Below are positions 59,238 to 64,000 of a DNA stretch of 64,000 nt, piece by piece (position 1 is the stretch's first letter; the number at the start of each line of letters is the position of its first letter). Origin of the DNA: Microbacteriaceae bacterium. GTDB lineage: Bacteria; Actinomycetota; Actinomycetes; Actinomycetales; Microbacteriaceae. The notes below the pieces were generated by a model, which was given only the letters and a program-made list of their open reading frames with translations, was not told the DNA's origin and made no database searches. The translations under genes were made by a program, and so were the position numbers. The stretch is taken from NCBI GenBank assembly GCA_024639935.1, contig JAHEFZ010000001.1, positions 62,001 to 126,000 of the forward strand, written 5' to 3'.

Positions 59238-59351
59238 GCGTCCCGGGACGTGCTCGACAAGGTTACCACGGCGTGCGCCGGCGAATCCCGCGAGGTGCGG
59301 AGACGGGACACCCGCCGCGGTTAGAATTGGGGCGACCGTGGAGGGGGAACC

Positions 59352-60023
59352 GTGGGTTTGTTGGACAACGTTGAACGTGGTCTTGAGCGACTCGTCGGCG
59401 GCGCTTTCGCGAAGTCTTTTCGGGGCGGGGTTCAGCCAATTGAGATTATCGCGGCTCTCAAACGAGAGATTGATTCACACGCGGTCGTCGTCCAACGCGA
59501 CCGTATCCTCGCTCCTCACTCGTTTACCGTCGGCCTCAATTCAGAGGATTTCGAGCCACTCAATGCTCACGGTTCGGTTTTGATTGGCGAACTGACGGAT
59601 GGTGTCCGCGCATACGCGAACCGTCAACGCTATAGCTTTACCGCCCCCGTCTCAATTTCTATCGTCGCCGCCTCAGACATTTCGCGTGGCGTCATCAAGG
59701 TCGCGTCGCAAGCACTCGATTCAGTGTCGGAATGGCATCCCGCTCTCGAAATTAACGGCGAAACAGTTCACTTAAACGGCCCCGAAATCATCATCGGCCG
59801 TGGTTCGACGGCAACGGTGGTTCTCAGCGACAGCGGCGCATCGCGTCACCACGCTCGAATCGTCTGGAGCGGCAGAATTGCGGGGCTGGAAGATCTGAAG
59901 TCGACAAACGGAACGAAACTCAACGGAACACGGGTGGTGTCATCACCCCTCGATCAAGGAGACGTCATTCAGATCGGCGGAACACAGCTTGTTTTCCGAA
60001 TTCTTCCGGGGGCTTCGGCGTGA
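59352..60023 (+). CDS. fhaA: FhaA-like protein (DUF3662 + FHA domain)
   Basis: 223 aa; MGLLDNVERGLERLVGGAFAKSFRGGVQPIEIIAALKREID, C-terminal FHA (IIIGRGSTATVVLSDSGASRHHARI...LKSTNGTKLNG). Confidence 0.92.
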   Translation: MGLLDNVERGLERLVGGAFAKSFRGGVQPIEIIAALKREIDSHAVVVQRDRILAPHSFTVGLNSEDFEPLNAHGSVLIGELTDGVRAYANRQRYSFTAPVSISIVAASDISRGVIKVASQALDSVSEWHPALEINGETVHLNGPEIIIGRGSTATVVLSDSGASRHHARIVWSGRIAGLEDLKSTNGTKLNGTRVVSSPLDQGDVIQIGGTQLVFRILPGASA

Positions 60024-60517
60024 GTGAACTAACACTTTTCGTACTCCGCTTCGGATTCCTCGGGTTGATGTGGGTTTTCGTTTTCGCCATCGTGTTTGCG
60101 TTGCGCAGCGACCTGTTCCGCCACTACGTTCGCCGGGGTGATCGACAGCAGGGGGACATCACCCATAATCCGAGCGCCGAATCACTTCCGTTTCTCCCGC
60201 CGGTCGCGACCACCTCGACATCGAACCCGGCACAAAAACTCGTAATCGTGGCTGGTGCAAGGGAAGGGCTTGAAATCCCCCTTGAGTCTGACAAGCTCAC
60301 TATCGGTCGTAGCGCTCAATCAGGTCTCGTCATTCGGGACGAGTACACCTCGACCAACCACGCGCGCCTGCAATTGTGGAACGGGGACTGGGTGATCCAA
60401 GACCTCGGCTCCACCAACGGCACCTTTGTCGATAACCAGCGCGTCAGTGTCCCCACTCCTGTTCCGATGTATACGCCGGTTTCCGTCGGTTCAACAATTT
60501 TTGAACTGAGGCCATAG
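60020..60517 (+). CDS. fhaB: FHA domain membrane-anchored protein
   Basis: 165 aa; N-terminal TM, FHA LTIGRSAQSGLVIRDEYTSTNHARL...LGSTNGTFVD. Confidence 0.92.
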   Translation: MSELTLFVLRFGFLGLMWVFVFAIVFALRSDLFRHYVRRGDRQQGDITHNPSAESLPFLPPVATTSTSNPAQKLVIVAGAREGLEIPLESDKLTIGRSAQSGLVIRDEYTSTNHARLQLWNGDWVIQDLGSTNGTFVDNQRVSVPTPVPMYTPVSVGSTIFELRP

Positions 60518-61755
60518 TGGACGCCCGTGTCCTTTCGGTGGCAAGCAGTCACATCGGAAGAGTCCGAGCGAGCAATCAGGATTCGGGTTATGCCGGAACG
60601 CATCTGTTCCTCGTTGCCGACGGGATGGGCGGTCACGCGGGTGGTGACGTTGCAAGCTCCCTCGCGACGCAGGCGGTCACAGCAGTAGCGGACGAGAGAT
60701 TTAGTTCAATCGAAATCGCTCAACAACGTTTAGTTGAATCGGTAAAGAACAGTGCAGCCGAATTGCGGGAAGCGGTTCGAGAACACCCCGACCTTTCGGG
60801 TATGGGAACGACCGTGAGTGCACTTCTCCGTCATAACAACCACGTCGTCATTGCGCACATTGGAGATTCCCGTATTTACCGTCTTCGAAACGGGGTTCTT
60901 GAACAAATCACTACCGACCACACCTTTGTTCAGAAGCTCGTGGAAACGGGCCGGATTACGGCTGAAGAAGCGCTGGTGCACCCACGTCGAAATGTTCTCA
61001 TGCGGGTACTCGGTGATGTCGAGGGGAATGTCGATGTCGACACTGCGGTCCTCGACACCGAACCGGGCGATCGCTGGATGCTGTGTTCGGATGGTCTGTG
61101 CGGCTATGTGGCTGAAAGCGCCCTTGCAAACGTCTTGAATTCTGAACCTGATGCGTCCAAGGCAGCACGCAAACTCATCAACCTTGCTCTCGAACGCGGT
61201 GCACCCGACAACGTGACGGTGGTGATCGCCGGGGTCAATGAGACCAAAATGAGTGCAGCCGCAAAACCGATGCTCGTTGGAGCAGCATCCCAACCTCTCA
61301 TCTTTGACGCGATAACTCAAAGATTGCCTAAAGTTGCGTCGCGAATGTTCTTCCCTGGGTCTGCCACTGAGGAAGGGGAACACTTTGAGACACCCGACTA
61401 TCTCGACACGCTGATTGCCGAGGACAAGCAGCGTGCGGCGAAGCGCCGAATGCGGTGGACCCTCTATCTCTCCAGTGCACTCGCGCTGCTCGGACTCGGT
61501 GGTATTTATGGATATGTCTGGACGCAATCTCAATTCTTTGTCGGTTCCGACCAGGACAGCGTCGTAATTTACCGAGGTGTCAACGCCGACATTGGGTCCA
61601 TTCCCTTGAATTCAGTCGTGCGCGACACCAACATCGCGTTGACATCTCTCTCTGAATTCGTCCGAACCTCTGTCGAACAAACAATCCCTGTCTTGAGCCT
61701 GAAACAAGCTCTTCTCGTTGTCGAAAGGATTGAGTATGTCTCTCAGTCCAAATAG
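60517..61755 (+). CDS. pstP: PP2C family Ser/Thr phosphatase
   Basis: 412 aa; VRASNQDSGYAGTHLFLVADGMGGHAGGDVASSLA, SGMGTTVSALL, GDSRIYRLRNG, RGAPDNVTVVI; C-terminal TM. Confidence 0.94.
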   Translation: MDARVLSVASSHIGRVRASNQDSGYAGTHLFLVADGMGGHAGGDVASSLATQAVTAVADERFSSIEIAQQRLVESVKNSAAELREAVREHPDLSGMGTTVSALLRHNNHVVIAHIGDSRIYRLRNGVLEQITTDHTFVQKLVETGRITAEEALVHPRRNVLMRVLGDVEGNVDVDTAVLDTEPGDRWMLCSDGLCGYVAESALANVLNSEPDASKAARKLINLALERGAPDNVTVVIAGVNETKMSAAAKPMLVGAASQPLIFDAITQRLPKVASRMFFPGSATEEGEHFETPDYLDTLIAEDKQRAAKRRMRWTLYLSSALALLGLGGIYGYVWTQSQFFVGSDQDSVVIYRGVNADIGSIPLNSVVRDTNIALTSLSEFVRTSVEQTIPVLSLKQALLVVERIEYVSQSK

Positions 61756-63130
61756 CCTCGAAAATTCAACAATCACCGAACAGTTGATGCTGCGCCTTAA
61801 GGTGCCCACAAAGTTACGGAACCTCGAGGCGACATTGATTATCTTTGCGATGGTCGTGACGTCGGCCGCGCTCGCGCTCGTTGACCTCGGCGCTACGGGA
61901 AAACTCAATCCACCGATTATCGGGTTGACGCTGGGACTGGGCGCAATTGTGCTCGCCATGCACATCGCGCAGAGATTCGTCGCTCGCGATGCCGATCCGC
62001 TCATCCTTCCCATCGTGACCCTCCTCAATGGGCTCGGAATAGCGATGATTCACCGGCTTGATATTTCTGGTGGGTTGACCGGATGGCAAGCCAACGCGAC
62101 TCGTCAGATGGTGTGGACCGCGATCGCCATTGTTGTCGCAATCGTTGTCATCATCGTCGTGCGAAACCATCGTGTGCTCCAGCGCTATCGCTACGTCTGG
62201 ATGCTCGTCGGTGTCGGCCTTCTGATGCTCCCGCTTGTCCCTTTCATTGGCACGACCATAAACGGCGCCCGATTATGGGTCAACCTTGGTTTCGTCACGT
62301 TCCAGCCGGGCGAAATCGGCAAAATCGCTCTAGCACTCTTCTTTGCGGGTTACCTCGTCACAGCGCGCGACTCACTGTCGGTCGTCGGAAGAAGAATGTT
62401 CGGGGTGACCTGGCCGCGAATCAAAGACCTCGGTCCAATTTTTGTTGTGTGGGGAATCGCGATGCTCGTCTTAATCTTCCAGCGCGATTTGGGAACATCA
62501 CTGTTGTATTTCGGTCTCTTCCTCGTCCTCATGTACGTCGCGACCGGTCGTGCCATTTGGTTTGTCGTAGGCGGGGGCCTGTTTGGCACCGGGGCACTGG
62601 TCGCGAGCCAATTTCTCGGGTACGTTCAGGGTCGCTTCGCAGCCTGGCTCGATTCGTTCAACCAAGAAAACTACGACGCTGTCGGTGGTTCGTACCAACT
62701 CGTGCAGGGCCTGTTCGGTTTTGCCTCGGGCGGAATTGTGGGAACGGGACTTGGTGCAGGCCATCCCGGAATCGTCCCGCTCGCCGAATCGGACTACATC
62801 ATGGCGAGCCTTGGTGAAGAACTCGGCCTTATCGGGGTATTCGCAATTCTGACGCTTTTCATGCTTTTCGTCGCGCGAGGAATTCGGATCGGAATTAACG
62901 GTTCGGATGATTTCGGCCGACTGCTTGCGATTGGGCTGACCTTTGTCATCGCCCTTCAAGTGTTTATCGTGGTCGGCGGAGTTACCCGAGTGATACCGGT
63001 CACGGGATTGACAACTCCGTTTCTCGCTGCAGGAGGGTCGTCGCTCGTGGCGAACTGGATTATTGTCGCGCTGCTTTTGCGACTCAGCGACACGGTTCGC
63101 CACCAGCGCGAAGAGGCGGTGGGGACATGA
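61736..63130 (+). CDS. rodA: FtsW/RodA/SpoVE family peptidoglycan glycosyltransferase
   Basis: About 12 TM; NGARLWVNLGFVTFQPGEIGKIALALF, QRDLGTSLLYFGLF, QLVQGLFGFASGGIVGTGLGAGHPGIVPLAESDYIMASLGEELGLIG. Confidence 0.94.
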   Translation: MSLSPNSLENSTITEQLMLRLKVPTKLRNLEATLIIFAMVVTSAALALVDLGATGKLNPPIIGLTLGLGAIVLAMHIAQRFVARDADPLILPIVTLLNGLGIAMIHRLDISGGLTGWQANATRQMVWTAIAIVVAIVVIIVVRNHRVLQRYRYVWMLVGVGLLMLPLVPFIGTTINGARLWVNLGFVTFQPGEIGKIALALFFAGYLVTARDSLSVVGRRMFGVTWPRIKDLGPIFVVWGIAMLVLIFQRDLGTSLLYFGLFLVLMYVATGRAIWFVVGGGLFGTGALVASQFLGYVQGRFAAWLDSFNQENYDAVGGSYQLVQGLFGFASGGIVGTGLGAGHPGIVPLAESDYIMASLGEELGLIGVFAILTLFMLFVARGIRIGINGSDDFGRLLAIGLTFVIALQVFIVVGGVTRVIPVTGLTTPFLAAGGSSLVANWIIVALLLRLSDTVRHQREEAVGT

Positions 63131-64000
63131 TTAAAGAGCTGAATCGAGTAAGCCTCGGAATTGGCGTCCTGTTCGGTGCGCTTTTCGTCTCGGCAACCAT
63201 CATTCAGGTTTTTCAGGTCGATAACCTTCGCGTGGACCCGCGAAATGTCCGCACGGTCTACGACTCCTACGCAACCGAGCGTGGATCGATTCTCGTCGGT
63301 TCCACTCTTATCGCCGAGTCAATTCCCGCCGATGACGTCTATCGCTACCAGCGGGTTTACCACGGTGGCGGGCTGTACGCACCGATCACGGGCTATTACA
63401 CAATCAACCAGGGAATCAGTGGGCTCGAGTTTGCGATGAACGACAAACTGAGTGGGCAGTCAAATTCACAGTTCTTCGACCAGGTCATGGCCCTCGTCTC
63501 TGGAACCGATCCGCGAGGGGCATCGGTCAAACTCACCGTAAACGCCGCCGTTCAACAAGCCGCCCGTGACGCCCTTGGCGAATTGACGGGTGCAGCCATC
63601 GCGCTCGAACCCTCAACCGGGCGAATCCTCGCGCTCGTCAGCTCACCGTCCTTCGATCCGAACGACCTGGCGTCACACAACACCGACTTGGTTCTCTCGA
63701 AATACGCGAGTCTCGTCAATTCGGCGTCTCAGCCATTGATCAACAGGGCAATCACCGGCGACCTGTACCACCCTGGATCAGTCTTCAAACTGGTTGTCGC
63801 CGCCGCTGCTCTCGACTCGGGCGTCATGTCGGAGCTGTCAACCGTTCCCAACCCAGCGCGGTTGAAGCTGCCCTTAAGTGACTCATCGATTCGGAACTGG
63901 AGCGGAAATTCCTGTGGCCCCGAGAATTCGGTAACAATCGCTACGGCATTGCGCTTGTCGTGCAACATTCCGTTTGCCGAGATTGGTGCGCAAGTCGGTG
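63127..64000 (+). CDS. pbpA: Penicillin-binding transpeptidase (PbpA), truncated by window end
   Basis: ATGA overlap with rodA; translated by eye: MIKELNRVSLGIGVLFGALFVSATIIQVFQVDNLRVDPRNVRTVYDSYATERGSILV...LHPGSVFKLVVAAAALDSG (SxxK motif). Absent from the ORF track because it runs off the edge. Confidence 0.92.
   Translation, partial: MIKELNRVSLGIGVLFGALFVSATIIQVFQVDNLRVDPRNVRTVYDSYATERGSILVGSTLIAESIPADDVYRYQRVYHGGGLYAPITGYYTINQGISGLEFAMNDKLSGQSNSQFFDQVMALVSGTDPRGASVKLTVNAAVQQAARDALGELTGAAIALEPSTGRILALVSSPSFDPNDLASHNTDLVLSKYASLVNSASQPLINRAITGDLYHPGSVFKLVVAAAALDSGVMSELSTVPNPARLKLPLSDSSIRNWSGNSCGPENSVTIATALRLSCNIPFAEIGAQVG

Overview
The window is a moderately GC-rich actinobacterial chromosome segment. 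It resembles Microbacteriaceae, inferred from nucS, senX3-regX3, the fhaA-fhaB-pstP-rodA-pbpA array and pheA-serS synteny. From left to right I read: a truncated lipoprotein gene; a ferric-reductase-like / FMN-binding / ApbE module; SDR, TetR, RidA and acetoacetyl-CoA synthetase genes; a divergent myo-inositol catabolic cluster with a LacI-type regulator and a visible operator-like palindrome; an approximately 15 kb surface-glycan region between tRNA-Arg and tRNA-Ser genes; pheA-serS; an MFS exporter; phoU-pstSCAB with senX3-regX3; central metabolism genes; Trk potassium uptake; nucS; copA-copZ; and the start of the cell-division/PASTA-kinase region (pbpA is cut by the window end). The most interesting signal is in the glycan region. 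It contains five divergent paralogous P-loop sulfotransferase-like proteins (xHxGPMKTGT motif, R...S motif and a shared C-terminal block), a complete PAPS-making pair (CysD and a fused CysN-CysC), an uncharacterised membrane protein directly downstream of cysNC, GT4 and GT61 glycosyltransferases, RfbB, another sugar epimerase and an LCP polymer-attachment protein. I interpret this as a candidate system for making a sulfated cell-wall glycopolymer, which would be unusual for this group. Family calls come from motif recognition only; no database search was run. No rRNA, CRISPR array, transposase or integrase was recognised.
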